Below are positions 25,583-33,465 of a stretch of 64,000 nucleotides of DNA, piece after piece. The notes beneath the pieces were generated by a model that was not told the origin of the DNA, searched no databases, and saw only the letters and a program-made list of their open reading frames with translations. The stretch is from JAOZHU01 sp964632845. GTDB lineage: Archaea; Thermoproteota; Bathyarchaeia; Bathyarchaeales; Bathycorpusculaceae. Positions within the stretch are counted from its first letter, which is position 1. Every line of letters begins with the position of its first letter. The DNA lies in contig CAZWDU010000002.1 of assembly GCA_964632845.1 (NCBI GenBank), forward strand, positions 124,001 to 188,000, given 5' to 3'. A program made the translations under genes and the position numbers.

Positions 25583-26527
25583 TCAGGGTTGCTGTTTACG
25601 TTTTGTACGGTAAATCAGAAGTCCAGTGGCTGCTAAAACTATACCTGTCACGGAAACAGCGGCAACCAGCAAAGTTGGGAAAGGCTCTATGGTCTCCAGC
25701 GGGTCGTCAAAAAATATGGCAACGCCATAAGGCATAGTTTCTTCTCTACAGACAACAAGGTCTACTCTTGCTGTTTCATTCTCGGTTGTTAGCGTGTAGT
25801 CTAGTGGTTTTAATGAGCCGAAACCGTCTATGGTGTAAGCAGTTATATTAGTAAAAGCAGAGTCTATTTGTAGTTTAATTTGGGCGGTAGTGGAATGCCC
25901 AAACCAACAGTAGTCATCAACTGAATATTCTACTATTTCCTGTAAACCGTAGCGCGCGCCGAAGGGAATGATAAACGCGTTCTTTCCCAGATTATACGAG
26001 GTGTTCTCTGTGGTTGAAAGTGGGTGTTCGTAATGAGTAGCTATTGAGAAGTTGCGTGGAACTGGTGACAAAAACCAATGAAGCTCAGGCATGTCATCTT
26101 TAAAAAGATGATAAGTCCTCTCCGTAAGGTCGTACTCCACATTTGCACAATCCATCTTTACAGAAATGTTTGTTGAATCAGAAGGAACTGGATACTGAGC
26201 ATCTACTCGGTCATAAACGACTTCAACAGTAACCAAACGTGATGGATCTACCAGCATTCTCATTCCCCAATTTTCGGTTTCATAGCTCTCTCCAAATGCG
26301 TAAGTGGTGTTCATTTTGTAGCTGGCGTCAACCTCTGCCCACAATTCCCCATTAATCTGCGAAATAGACGCGTTAACTTGCATCTCAGGCACTTCAACAA
26401 CTGGAGGAATTCGAGTAGCTGGTCCAGGGTTGGCTACAGCAACATCAACGTGCAATGCTACAACTAAGCCTGAGAGTGCTAAAGCCATCATTAGCGCCAA
26501 CGCTGTTCTCTTCACAAGAGCACCCAT
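25583..26527 (-). CDS. secreted membrane-anchored protein, unknown
   Basis: A 314-residue surface protein. A signal peptide (about residues 8-32) is followed by an extracellular beta-rich region with many NxS/T sites (NTT, NIS, NFS, NTS, NIT, NET). Near residue 285 a single membrane helix is followed by a basic tail (YRTKRKQQP). This topology is common among archaeal surface proteins. I do not recognise a domain. ATG 26527 is chosen. A dyad at its predicted transcript start suggests regulation. Confidence 0.65.
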   Translation of the reverse strand: MGALVKRTALALMMALALSGLVVALHVDVAVANPGPATRIPPVVEVPEMQVNASISQINGELWAEVDASYKMNTTYAFGESYETENWGMRMLVDPSRLVTVEVVYDRVDAQYPVPSDSTNISVKMDCANVEYDLTERTYHLFKDDMPELHWFLSPVPRNFSIATHYEHPLSTTENTSYNLGKNAFIIPFGARYGLQEIVEYSVDDYCWFGHSTTAQIKLQIDSAFTNITAYTIDGFGSLKPLDYTLTTENETARVDLVVCREETMPYGVAIFFDDPLETIEPFPTLLVAAVSVTGIVLAATGLLIYRTKRKQQP

Positions 26528-26560
26528 TTATTGTTGGGTTTTTTCGTCTAAAAGGCTTTT

Positions 26561-26580
26561 TTGTCAAGTTTTCTTGACAA
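26561..26580. promoter_or_regulatory. perfect dyad TTGTCAAG-TTTT-CTTGACAA
   Basis: Eight-base arms with a four-base centre. On the minus strand a TATA-like GATTTAAGC (26597-26589) would start transcription near 26568, inside the dyad. It is placed like an operator of the secreted-protein gene, and lies between that gene and the promoter of the divergent YHS gene. Confidence 0.55.
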
Positions 26581-26627
26581 GCACCAAAGCTTAAATCGAC
26601 TTTTAGTGTTCTAAGGCGTGGAAACGC

Positions 26628-26646
26628 TACCCCCTCCCCTTTATAA
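26628..26646 (+). promoter_or_regulatory. TACCCCCTC element plus TATA box of the YHS gene
   Basis: TACCCCCTC (26628-26636), then TTTATAA (26640-26646). A start near 26668 gives the YHS mRNA a leader of about 55 nt. Confidence 0.5.
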
Positions 26647-26722
26647 GGCGCTGGAACGGCTTTTTTACCACTAACCATAATAGGTAGAACGTAGAGTGTT
26701 CCATGAGGTTAAGGCTAATATA

Positions 26723-26866
26723 ATGTTTAGAGACCCAGTCTGCGGCATGGTTCTTGACGAAAACACAGCTAAGTTTAAAATCACCTATCAAGGCGAAACC
26801 TACCATTTCTGCAGTTTGACCTGCAAGAAAAAATTCAAGAGACACGCCACAAAATTCATCAAATAA
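26723..26866 (+). CDS. YHS-domain metal-binding miniprotein
   Basis: A 47-residue protein that is one complete YHS domain. It has DPVCGMVLDE at the N-terminus, YQGETYHFCSLTCKKKF in the middle and a basic end. The DPVCGM and FCSxxC cysteines are the presumed metal ligands, as in the YHS/TRASH domains of copper ATPases and mercury resistance proteins. AAGG lies 8 nt before ATG 26723 and a promoter lies at 26628-26646. It may be a small metallochaperone or sensor. No metal ATPase lies beside it, and an aquaporin gene converges on it. Confidence 0.75.
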   Translation: MFRDPVCGMVLDENTAKFKITYQGETYHFCSLTCKKKFKRHATKFIK

Positions 26867-26921
26867 AAAAGGTCAACAAACAAGAGATTTGGAAGCGTCT
26901 TTTATACTCATTTTTCAGTTA

Positions 26922-27665
26922 TTACTTAATGAATCTCCAGACAACAGCTGCTAGCAAACCCCCAATTATTGGAGCCACCCAGAAAAGCCAAAGCTGACTC
27001 AAAGCAGTGCTGTCAACAACGATGCTGGCTATTACGGCTGGACCTAAACTTCTAGCAGGGTTCACTGAAGTACCTGTTATCGGTATTCCCAATAGGTGAA
27101 TGAAAACTAGACTCAGCCCAATGGGTACTCCTGCAAAACCTTTCGGCGCCTTTTCGCTGGTTGCGCCATGAACAACTAGCACAAATATGAACGTCAAAGT
27201 CAGTTCAGCGATGAACGCGGCTGTCATGGAGAACCCTGCAGGAGAAGCTGCACCGTAGCCGTTTTGCCCTAACCCACTCGTTAAACTGTACAGTGCGTTG
27301 CCGCTGACAAGTACATAGATTACCTCTGTGGCAATTGTTGCGCCTATACACTGGGCTATTATGTAGAAGACCGTGTCTTTAGCGCTTAGTTTGCCTGAAG
27401 CAAACATGGATATGGACACTGCAGGGTTTATGTGGCATCCTGAAATGCCGCCTATTGCGTAGAACATGGCAAGCAGGGAAAGACCGAAAGCAAAAGATAT
27501 GCCTACTATGCCTGCGACTGATAAGCCTGAGAGCACAGCGGTTCCGCAGCCAACCAGCACCAACACGAATGTGCCAACTAGCTCGGCAACGTATTTTTTT
27601 GCAGCGTTGCCTGTTTTTATGTCGCTTGCATCAACGTTTTGTTCAGCGGTCTCAGTTTCGCTCAT
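26922..27665 (-). CDS. aquaporin / glycerol facilitator family channel
   Basis: A 247-residue MIP-family channel with six helices and two half-helices. The NPA motifs are both intact: HINPAVS near residue 98 and TSVNPARS near 201. An acidic 20-residue cytoplasmic N-terminus precedes the first helix (MSETETAEQNVDASDI). The isoleucine- and glycine-rich filter surroundings resemble archaeal AqpM, which passes water and some glycerol. ATG start. It converges with the YHS gene. A role in solute or metalloid passage cannot be decided. Confidence 0.9.
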   Translation of the reverse strand: MSETETAEQNVDASDIKTGNAAKKYVAELVGTFVLVLVGCGTAVLSGLSVAGIVGISFAFGLSLLAMFYAIGGISGCHINPAVSISMFASGKLSAKDTVFYIIAQCIGATIATEVIYVLVSGNALYSLTSGLGQNGYGAASPAGFSMTAAFIAELTLTFIFVLVVHGATSEKAPKGFAGVPIGLSLVFIHLLGIPITGTSVNPARSLGPAVIASIVVDSTALSQLWLFWVAPIIGGLLAAVVWRFIK

Positions 27666-27770
27666 TTCGTAACCTCATGCGCAGACGCGCATGGGCATCT
27701 GTTTTCTATCTTACGCCTTATAATGATTTGCATTCAGCTAAAACTCGCTAAGCCACACCAGAAGCGCTTG

Positions 27771-29048
27771 TTACAGTTTTTCCTTTGGCGAAATATCCAT
27801 CATCATTAAGCCAGAAACGGGTTTCGGGTAAAAATCCGTGGATTTCTCAGGCAAACGCTCACGTTTCTGCGCTATCTGCCAAACCGTCTCAGGGTCTATA
27901 CAGTTAACCAAGAACGCCAGTTTAGCTTCGCCGCCGTCAACTTTCTCCAACGCACTACTCGTTGAATCCGCATAAAGTATGTCCTCGTCAATCTTTAACT
28001 CCCCAGTCTTCAGCACAATTTTGAAAACGAAATCCCGCAATATAACCACATCAAGAACCCGCATTTCATGCGAGTTGCCATTATTCACAAGTTCAGAAAT
28101 CGCTTTTTCATCCTTCAAAATTAAACCGTACGCTTTGGCGCCGTTGTAGATGCAGAACGCGTGCGCTTCCTTGTGACTTTTCAGAAAATCCTCCAAAGCA
28201 TCAACTTTTGGGGTTACTTCTGAAACCGCGAAGAACTTCCTAAGCTGCTGCATGGCGTCAGTGGTTAACTCGAAGTTTTTCAGAAGTCTATGCGTAGGCA
28301 AAACCACTAACCCTTCGTCTTGAACGGGCACCATATAGCTCATGTGAAAATTGAAAGCTGAATCCTCAGTCCACGTTTCCTGCGCGCGCCTTTCATCTCG
28401 GTACGCAAGAGCACTTTCGTATCTGTGATGCCCATCAGTGATTACGAGCACCTTGTCCGTCAAAACTTTTTGCACGAACTTGATTTTCTGCGGATTAGTT
28501 ACCCGCCAAACAGCATGTTTAACCCCTGAGAGGTCTTCAACGTTTATGGCAGGCGGAGTTTTTGTAGTTTCTGCAAAAAAATTGGTGATTTGGTTCTCTG
28601 GGTCTGAGAATATCAGGAAGACGGGTTCCAAGTCCTTCTGCACGGTGCGCAACATGTTTAAACGATCAGTTTTTGGCGCGCCATGCGTAACTTCATGCGG
28701 GAAAACCTTGTTTTCACTGTAAGCGTAGAGGCGTAACGCGGCGATTAATCCTATACGAGTACAGGTTTTTCCTGCCAAAGTGAACTCGTGTCTATAAACA
28801 AAAACTGCAGGCGTGTCGTCTTTTGCAAGCACGCCCTCGCTTAACCATTTGTGGGTTCGTTGCTGTGCAGTTTCATACTTGTTTTTTTCCATGGGCAGAA
28901 TTAGGCGGCAGTAGTTGTACGGCGATTTCGTGTAATAATCGTTTTGTTGGCCGCCGTCGATTTTGTCATAAGGCGGAGTTATCAGGTTCTCTAGATCACC
29001 AGCTTTCTCGGTGTATCGTACTGCTTTGAACGGCTTAACGTCTACCAT
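27771..29048 (-). CDS. DUF1015 protein in the serine cluster
   Basis: A 425-residue member of DUF1015, a conserved family without proved function. The hallmark is VITDGHHRYESALAYRDE near residue 200, following an N-terminal VDVKPFKAVRY and LITPPYDKI. It follows the SerA gene directly and is third in a SerC-like/SerA/DUF1015 run. The same three families also occur together in some bacteria to my knowledge, which ties it to phosphoserine or serine metabolism. I start at ATG 29048 (GAGTTGA upstream); TTG 29057 would overlap the SerA stop. Confidence 0.75.
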   Translation of the reverse strand: MVDVKPFKAVRYTEKAGDLENLITPPYDKIDGGQQNDYYTKSPYNYCRLILPMEKNKYETAQQRTHKWLSEGVLAKDDTPAVFVYRHEFTLAGKTCTRIGLIAALRLYAYSENKVFPHEVTHGAPKTDRLNMLRTVQKDLEPVFLIFSDPENQITNFFAETTKTPPAINVEDLSGVKHAVWRVTNPQKIKFVQKVLTDKVLVITDGHHRYESALAYRDERRAQETWTEDSAFNFHMSYMVPVQDEGLVVLPTHRLLKNFELTTDAMQQLRKFFAVSEVTPKVDALEDFLKSHKEAHAFCIYNGAKAYGLILKDEKAISELVNNGNSHEMRVLDVVILRDFVFKIVLKTGELKIDEDILYADSTSSALEKVDGGEAKLAFLVNCIDPETVWQIAQKRERLPEKSTDFYPKPVSGLMMMDISPKEKL

Positions 29049-29053
29049 ACTGT

Positions 29054-29956
29054 TCAACTCGCAGTTTTTTCCAACGCTTCAAATACTTTTTCAGCTATTT
29101 GCATGCTTGCCTTCAATTGAGCTTCGTGCGTTTGAGCACCGATATGCGGAGTTGCGTAAACGTTTCTCAGCGTCAGCAACTTGCTGTTCTTCGGAGGTTC
29201 TTCTTCGAAAACGTCAACTGCCGCGGCTTTCACCTTGCCTGATTTCAACGCTTGGTACAATGCTTCTTGGTCGACTACACCGCCGCGTGAACAGTCAATT
29301 AGCATTACGCCGTTTTTCATCATGTTAAACTCTCTGGTAGACAACATGTGCCTAGTGTGCGGCGCCAACGGAACATGAATTGTGATGAAGTCCGCTTTGG
29401 ACAACATTTGCTCCAGAGGAACGGCGCCGCGTCCGATGCAGACGTCTACGCCTAGGGTTTTCATGCCTAATGCCGCGGCGAGTTTTTCAACTTCTTTGCC
29501 GATGCTTCCACAGCCGATGATGCCAAGGGTTTTCCCGTGGATTTCCACGCCCATAAGCTCTTCTTTTACCCATTTTCCCTCGCGTAAAGTCACCGTTCCC
29601 TCAACGACGTTTCTGGCCAGAGCCAACAAATGCCCAATGGTGAGTTCAGCAACGCTTGTAGCGGACACGTGCGGTGTGTTCACCACAGTAATTTGCCTTT
29701 CCGTTGTCGTTTTCAGGTCAATGTTGTCTACGCCTTCGCCTGCTCGCCCAATGACTTTAAGTTTTTTTGCTTTGGCAATTAAATCTGCGGTGATTTTGGT
29801 TGCAGACCGCACGATAAGCGCGTCATATTCGCCTATAATCTGCGGTAGTTCGCTTTTCTGCATGTTCCACGCTTTCGTGACTTGGCAACCTTTTTCTTCA
29901 AGCAGTTTTACGCCTTCGTCGGCGATTCGATCGCAGATGAGGATTTTGTACTTCAT
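29054..29956 (-). CDS. serA: D-3-phosphoglycerate dehydrogenase-type enzyme (short)
   Basis: A 300-residue D-isomer-specific 2-hydroxyacid dehydrogenase, most like phosphoglycerate dehydrogenase, the first serine-pathway step. It has RAGEGVDNIDL, the NAD-binding TLGIIGCGSIGKEV near residue 145, the catalytic Arg in DCSRGGVVDQEAL, Glu in FEEEPP and His in ATPHIGAQT. It lacks the intervening and ACT domains of regulated SerA forms, so serine feedback is not expected by that route. It lies 2 nt after the SerC-like gene. Substrate by context is good but not proved. Confidence 0.85.
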   Translation of the reverse strand: MKYKILICDRIADEGVKLLEEKGCQVTKAWNMQKSELPQIIGEYDALIVRSATKITADLIAKAKKLKVIGRAGEGVDNIDLKTTTERQITVVNTPHVSATSVAELTIGHLLALARNVVEGTVTLREGKWVKEELMGVEIHGKTLGIIGCGSIGKEVEKLAAALGMKTLGVDVCIGRGAVPLEQMLSKADFITIHVPLAPHTRHMLSTREFNMMKNGVMLIDCSRGGVVDQEALYQALKSGKVKAAAVDVFEEEPPKNSKLLTLRNVYATPHIGAQTHEAQLKASMQIAEKVFEALEKTAS

Positions 29957-29958
29957 TT

Positions 29959-31032
29959 TTACAGCTTCCAGATTTCATCTATGGCAGCAAGAACCTGCTT
30001 GATGTCTGCAAGGTTCCATTCGCCCATGTGCCCGATGCGGAAGGTTTTGTCAGCCAGTTTGCCGTAACCGTTTCCTATTGTGAAGCCTTTTTCCCCGAGT
30101 TTTTCATTTAGCTCTTTGAAGTCTTTTCCAAGGGTGTTTTTGACGCAGCTTACGGTGATTGACTCGTAGCCCTGCTCAGGGAACATCGCGAAATGCTTCT
30201 TCGCCCACGCTTGTGTGTAAGCTGCCATGTCCTTGTGCCGCTGGTAAACTTTGTCGTAAGTTTCTTCCAGCAGCAAATCCATGCGTTTGTTCAACGCGTA
30301 AAACAACGGAATGTTCGGAGTGGAAGGCGTTTGATGCTTCTTCTCAAACTCGAAGATTTCCACGAGGTCTGTGTAGGCGCCGCGGTTGGGAACTTGCTGG
30401 GCGCGTTCTATGGCGCGGTCGCTTACGAGCGCCACTGCTAAGCCGGGAGGCAACGCGAAGCATTTTTGGGTTGAGGCGAAGATTACGTCGCAGCCTATTT
30501 CCGCGGGTAAGGTTTTGTCGCCTGCCATGGCTGAGACGCTGTCTATTGCTAAGAGCACTTCTGGGTAGTCTCGGCGGATTAGTTTGCCGATTTCGCTGAT
30601 TGGGCTTCGTGCGCCTGTTGAGGATTCATTGTGGCAGACTGTTACCGTGTCGTATTCGCCTGTTTCGAGTTTTTCTGCGATGGCATCAGGTTTGGGTACT
30701 TTGCCCCATTCTACCTCTAGGCAGTCGGCTTGTTTGCCGCATGCGCGTATTGTTCTGGCGAAGCGTTCGGCGAATGCACCGTTGACGCAGCTGAGGGCCT
30801 TGTTTTTGACTATGCTTCTGCCTACGATGTCGAACCATAAGGCGCCTGAAGCGGTGGTTACGGTGGGTTTGTAGTCTGCTGGTAGCTCGAAGAAGCGGGT
30901 TAGTTTTTCTGTTATGCCCGCGTAGAGTTGAGAGAATTCTTTGCTTCTGTGCCCTATGAGCGGGTGGGTTTGTTCTCGGAGCATTTCTTGGCTTACTTCT
31001 GTGGGTCCAGGAATCAATAGTTTTTTGTGCAT
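29959..31032 (-). CDS. class V aminotransferase (SerC/AGXT-like)
   Basis: A 357-residue fold-type I aminotransferase of class V. The PLP lysine is K190 in ASTQKCFALPPG, and the cofactor Asp is in LAIDSVSAMAGD. SSTGARSPI is a substrate-side loop. Given its place before SerA it most likely makes 3-phosphoserine from phosphohydroxypyruvate, as archaeal SerC-type enzymes do. Serine-pyruvate or alanine-glyoxylate aminotransferase activity is the alternative. It is first in the three-gene operon. ATG start at 31032. Confidence 0.82.
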   Translation of the reverse strand: MHKKLLIPGPTEVSQEMLREQTHPLIGHRSKEFSQLYAGITEKLTRFFELPADYKPTVTTASGALWFDIVGRSIVKNKALSCVNGAFAERFARTIRACGKQADCLEVEWGKVPKPDAIAEKLETGEYDTVTVCHNESSTGARSPISEIGKLIRRDYPEVLLAIDSVSAMAGDKTLPAEIGCDVIFASTQKCFALPPGLAVALVSDRAIERAQQVPNRGAYTDLVEIFEFEKKHQTPSTPNIPLFYALNKRMDLLLEETYDKVYQRHKDMAAYTQAWAKKHFAMFPEQGYESITVSCVKNTLGKDFKELNEKLGEKGFTIGNGYGKLADKTFRIGHMGEWNLADIKQVLAAIDEIWKL

Positions 31033-31507
31033 TTTGCTCTAGCCTCTTGTGTGATTAAGTTTCTTGTAATTATGCGTGGCGACGCATTGAATCTTTCTGT
31101 TTTATTCACACATTTTTTCTTTTCCATGTTTTCACATCCAAGCCAAACAGCAACGAGAACCGAAAACGACAAGGCGCATAAGGTTAACTGCTGTTTAGTT
31201 TTGACCGTGTCCGGAACTGCATCCGGACCAAAAGCATTTTCCGCAGTTCAAGGTCGTCACAGTTAACCACAAAAGCAAGTGTGTTTCATAATCGGAATAT
31301 AAGGTTTACGCTGTTAATGCCGAGATATGTTTGTTTTTTTCTGGGTGATTTCCCTTTTTGGTGTTGTAAAGTGAGAATTAGACACAATTTTGGAGAATGA
31401 AATTGGATTATAAACAAATGTGTAGAATTGTCTAGAGGAGACATCTGAAAAAGAAACTCACAAGACATTTAAATATAAACATCAATAGCACTGCTAAAAA
31501 GAGGCGC
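31033..31507. other. divergent spacer with two dyads
   Basis: 475 bp without a gene. On the serine-operon side, TTTATTCAC (31101-31109, minus strand GTGAATAAA) is a possible TATA box, and ATGCGT-GGCG-ACGCAT (31072-31087) lies at its expected transcript start. A second perfect dyad, GTCCGGA-ACTGCA-TCCGGAC, is at 31209-31228. On the other side the TATA box of the winged-helix gene is at 31467. The middle part is AT-rich, with nothing else I can support. Confidence 0.45.
31467..31479 (+). promoter_or_regulatory. TATA box of the winged-helix gene at 31508
   Basis: ATTTAAATATAAA gives a predicted start near 31499, so the leader is only about 9 nt with GAGG just before the ATG. Confidence 0.6.
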
Positions 31508-31723
31508 ATGTCGTTGGGTTCGGAGATTGCAGTCCTGCTTGAAATTCTTGGTGATGGAGAGTGGCATGGATTAGCGGAGCTGCAACAGCAAGCGGGGCTG
31601 GTTAAGCATAAAATGCAGGGAATTGCTGCTTTCTTGTACAGGTTCGATTTTGCGGTAGTTGATGAAGCAAACAAGAGAGTGAAGCTTAATAGGGATTTTC
31701 GAAAGTTTTTAGCGCGGATTTAA
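31508..31723 (+). CDS. small winged-helix protein
   Basis: A 71-residue protein that looks like a single winged helix-turn-helix domain. The first helix is SEIAVLLEILGDGEWHGLAEL, the recognition helix lies around VKHKMQGIAAFLYRF, and the wing and final helix are VVDEANKRVKLNRDFRKFL. It probably binds DNA as a small archaeal regulator. It has its own promoter and converges with the Roadblock gene, ending 3 nt before that gene's stop. It could regulate the neighbouring cluster, which is inference. Confidence 0.65.
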   Translation: MSLGSEIAVLLEILGDGEWHGLAELQQQAGLVKHKMQGIAAFLYRFDFAVVDEANKRVKLNRDFRKFLARI

Positions 31724-31725
31724 TT

Positions 31726-32115
31726 TTACTCCGGCGCGTGTTGTAAGCGGCTTAAAACGTCGTCTTGGTCTGCGTTTTTTTCCATGAATATGGCAATGTT
31801 GTTTTCACCTATGGTTATGCAGAGTGTTTTGGCGGTTTTGCCCGTGACTAAGATGTGTTCTATTGTGCCTAAGTTGAATAGTTCTGAGATTTCTTGTGCG
31901 GATTCCATTGTTTGGGATGCTAAAAGGGCGTTTTCGGTTACGTGCGCTTGGTTTTTGAGGTCAATTAGGGCTCTGGTTTTGTTCCGCAGAATATAGCCTG
32001 TGATGTCTTTGTGTTTGTTGATTTCTGCGAGTGCTGCGCGTAACCTTGTGAAAGCGTCGTTTTCTTTAACTGTGAGAACAGCGTTTTCTTGTATGTGTTG
32101 CGTTTTCTTAGCCAT
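31726..32115 (-). CDS. Roadblock/LC7-like protein
   Basis: A 129-residue protein with a Roadblock/LC7-type alpha/beta fold. It has a short N-terminal helix, then ITGYILRNKTRALIDLKNQ as a strand pair, a long helix around LASQTMESAQEISELFNLG, and the strand pair EHILVTGKTAKTLCITIGENNIAIFM. Roadblock proteins partner small GTPases and motility or polarity machinery. It is last of four minus-strand genes starting with a pilin. The fold is inferred from pattern, not from an alignment. Confidence 0.6.
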   Translation of the reverse strand: MAKKTQHIQENAVLTVKENDAFTRLRAALAEINKHKDITGYILRNKTRALIDLKNQAHVTENALLASQTMESAQEISELFNLGTIEHILVTGKTAKTLCITIGENNIAIFMEKNADQDDVLSRLQHAPE

Positions 32116-32136
32116 TGTCTCTTCGCCTTTTTCAGG

Positions 32137-32910
32137 TTATTCGACTACGGGTTTAACCATAACCAAATCGCCTTTTTTGGTTTGTAAAGTGTGCTGTATT
32201 TTTTCAGGTATTTGGATTATGCCTTTGCCTTCGTGTTTTGAGTCTTTTAGGGGTTTGAATTTGCAGCGTGTTGTTTTTCCGTTTAGGGCTTCCGCGTCGA
32301 TTTTTTCGATTTTCTTGTTTGGGTACAGCTTCTGCCACTGTACTATTACTGCTTTGTCGATGTACACGGTGTCTGAGGGCGCAAGTAAGCCGCTGAGCTT
32401 GTCGATTATGAACTGGTTCACGGGTGGCTTCGGAAGCGAAGTGTCAGGTTCAAACTCTGCTACGATAGTGGCTTCCTCCATCTGTGGCTCTTTTTGGCTT
32501 GGTTCAGGGTTTTCCAGCGCGTAAATATCCGCGGCTAATGAGGTAGGGTGAATTTTCACTATCAGTTTAAGGACTATGGGCACTAAAGCTTGGGTTAAAG
32601 TGTTGACTTGTTTGTCGTCTGTTTCTTTGGAGGCGATTGTGGTTACGTAAAGATTGTTTATGGAGGTGATGTTTGCTTTTCCGTTGCTGCTGTTGACTGC
32701 TATGGCTTCTATGCCGCCTACGGTGTTTGCGCGTTCCATTAACGCGTTAAAAGCGTCTACGACGTTATGTGCGGTGGCGTCATCTGTGCTTTCGTCTGCA
32801 ATTATGACTTTGGAGTTTTTGAAAAAAAAGGCGTTTGATATTGTTGGACACGCGTTTTTTATTTCGTTTAGCGTGTTTTTGAGCGCGAAAGTTGATATTT
32901 CGTCGCTCAT
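32137..32910 (-). CDS. two-domain protein with N-terminal Roadblock-like domain
   Basis: A 257-residue soluble protein. Residues about 1-120 again look like a Roadblock/LC7 fold: helix FALKNTLNEIKNACP, strands NAFFFKNSKVIIADES, helix VVDAFNALMERAN, and strands GIEAIAVNSSNGKANITSINNLYVTTIA. An acidic linker with EPSQKEPQMEEATIV follows. The C-terminal 80 residues are a basic beta-rich domain ending IPEKIQHTLQTKKGDLVMVKPVVE, which recalls AbrB-like swapped-hairpin ends (GDLVMVKP). Its partner may be the other Roadblock gene, 21 nt downstream. The family is unknown to me. Confidence 0.5.
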   Translation of the reverse strand: MSDEISTFALKNTLNEIKNACPTISNAFFFKNSKVIIADESTDDATAHNVVDAFNALMERANTVGGIEAIAVNSSNGKANITSINNLYVTTIASKETDDKQVNTLTQALVPIVLKLIVKIHPTSLAADIYALENPEPSQKEPQMEEATIVAEFEPDTSLPKPPVNQFIIDKLSGLLAPSDTVYIDKAVIVQWQKLYPNKKIEKIDAEALNGKTTRCKFKPLKDSKHEGKGIIQIPEKIQHTLQTKKGDLVMVKPVVE

Positions 32911-32939
32911 GTGTCTTTGTTCCTGCTGCCTTTGCGAGC

Positions 32940-33365
32940 TTAAGAGGTTTTGAATAGGATGCGCTCTGGTGATCCTTCGTTTTCCAGCACTAGGTATTTC
33001 ATGCCTTCAGCGTCGCCGAGTTGGTCTAGCCACTTTAAGGCTTCGCGGACTTTCTGCAGGTTTATCAGGCGGTCTTGGTGGCTGCGCACAACGGTTTCTA
33101 GGGCTATGAGTTCATGGAACGGGTTGGCGTCTAAGATGATGTTTAGGTTGCCTATGGTTACTTCTCCGGGGTTTTCATTTTGGTTTTTTTTGCCTGCGAG
33201 TTTCATGACGACTTCGCGGATTTTTTTTGATTTTTCCGCCAATTTGCGTATGTCATCTAGGCGGCGCAGGTATTCGCCGAGTGCGCTTTTGGTTTCGGCT
33301 ATTTCCTTGTCTAAGGTTTCGGCTATTTCTCGGGCTGAATTGTACTCTTTTATTTTGGTTACCAT
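32940..33365 (-). CDS. coiled-coil protein of the pilin cluster
   Basis: A 141-residue, mostly helical protein. A coiled coil covers about residues 8-60 (ETLDKEIAETKSALGEYLRRL and on). Then comes a short beta segment GEVTIGNLNIILD, and a second helix pair LIALETVVRSHQDRLINLQKVREALKWL. No membrane helix or signal is present. It starts at ATG 33365 behind GAGGAG. It follows the pilin gene after a T-rich stretch and precedes the Roadblock-like genes. Role unknown; an adaptor between them is possible. Confidence 0.5.
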   Translation of the reverse strand: MVTKIKEYNSAREIAETLDKEIAETKSALGEYLRRLDDIRKLAEKSKKIREVVMKLAGKKNQNENPGEVTIGNLNIILDANPFHELIALETVVRSHQDRLINLQKVREALKWLDQLGDAEGMKYLVLENEGSPERILFKTS

Positions 33366-33444
33366 GTTGCGTGTTACTCCTCTAAACGGGAAACTAATAA
33401 AGGGAAAGTAGAGAGGGGTCGTTTATTTTGCCCTCTGAATTACT

Positions 33445-33464
33445 AAGAAAATAAAAAAGGAAAA
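33445..33464 (-). terminator. T-rich terminator after the pilin gene
   Basis: Directly after the pilin stop the minus strand is a run of T with few other bases (plus strand AAGAAAATAAAAAAGGAAAA). Archaeal transcription ends at such U-rich stretches, so the downstream genes may be made at lower level than the pilin. Confidence 0.45.
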
Positions 33465-33465
33465 T

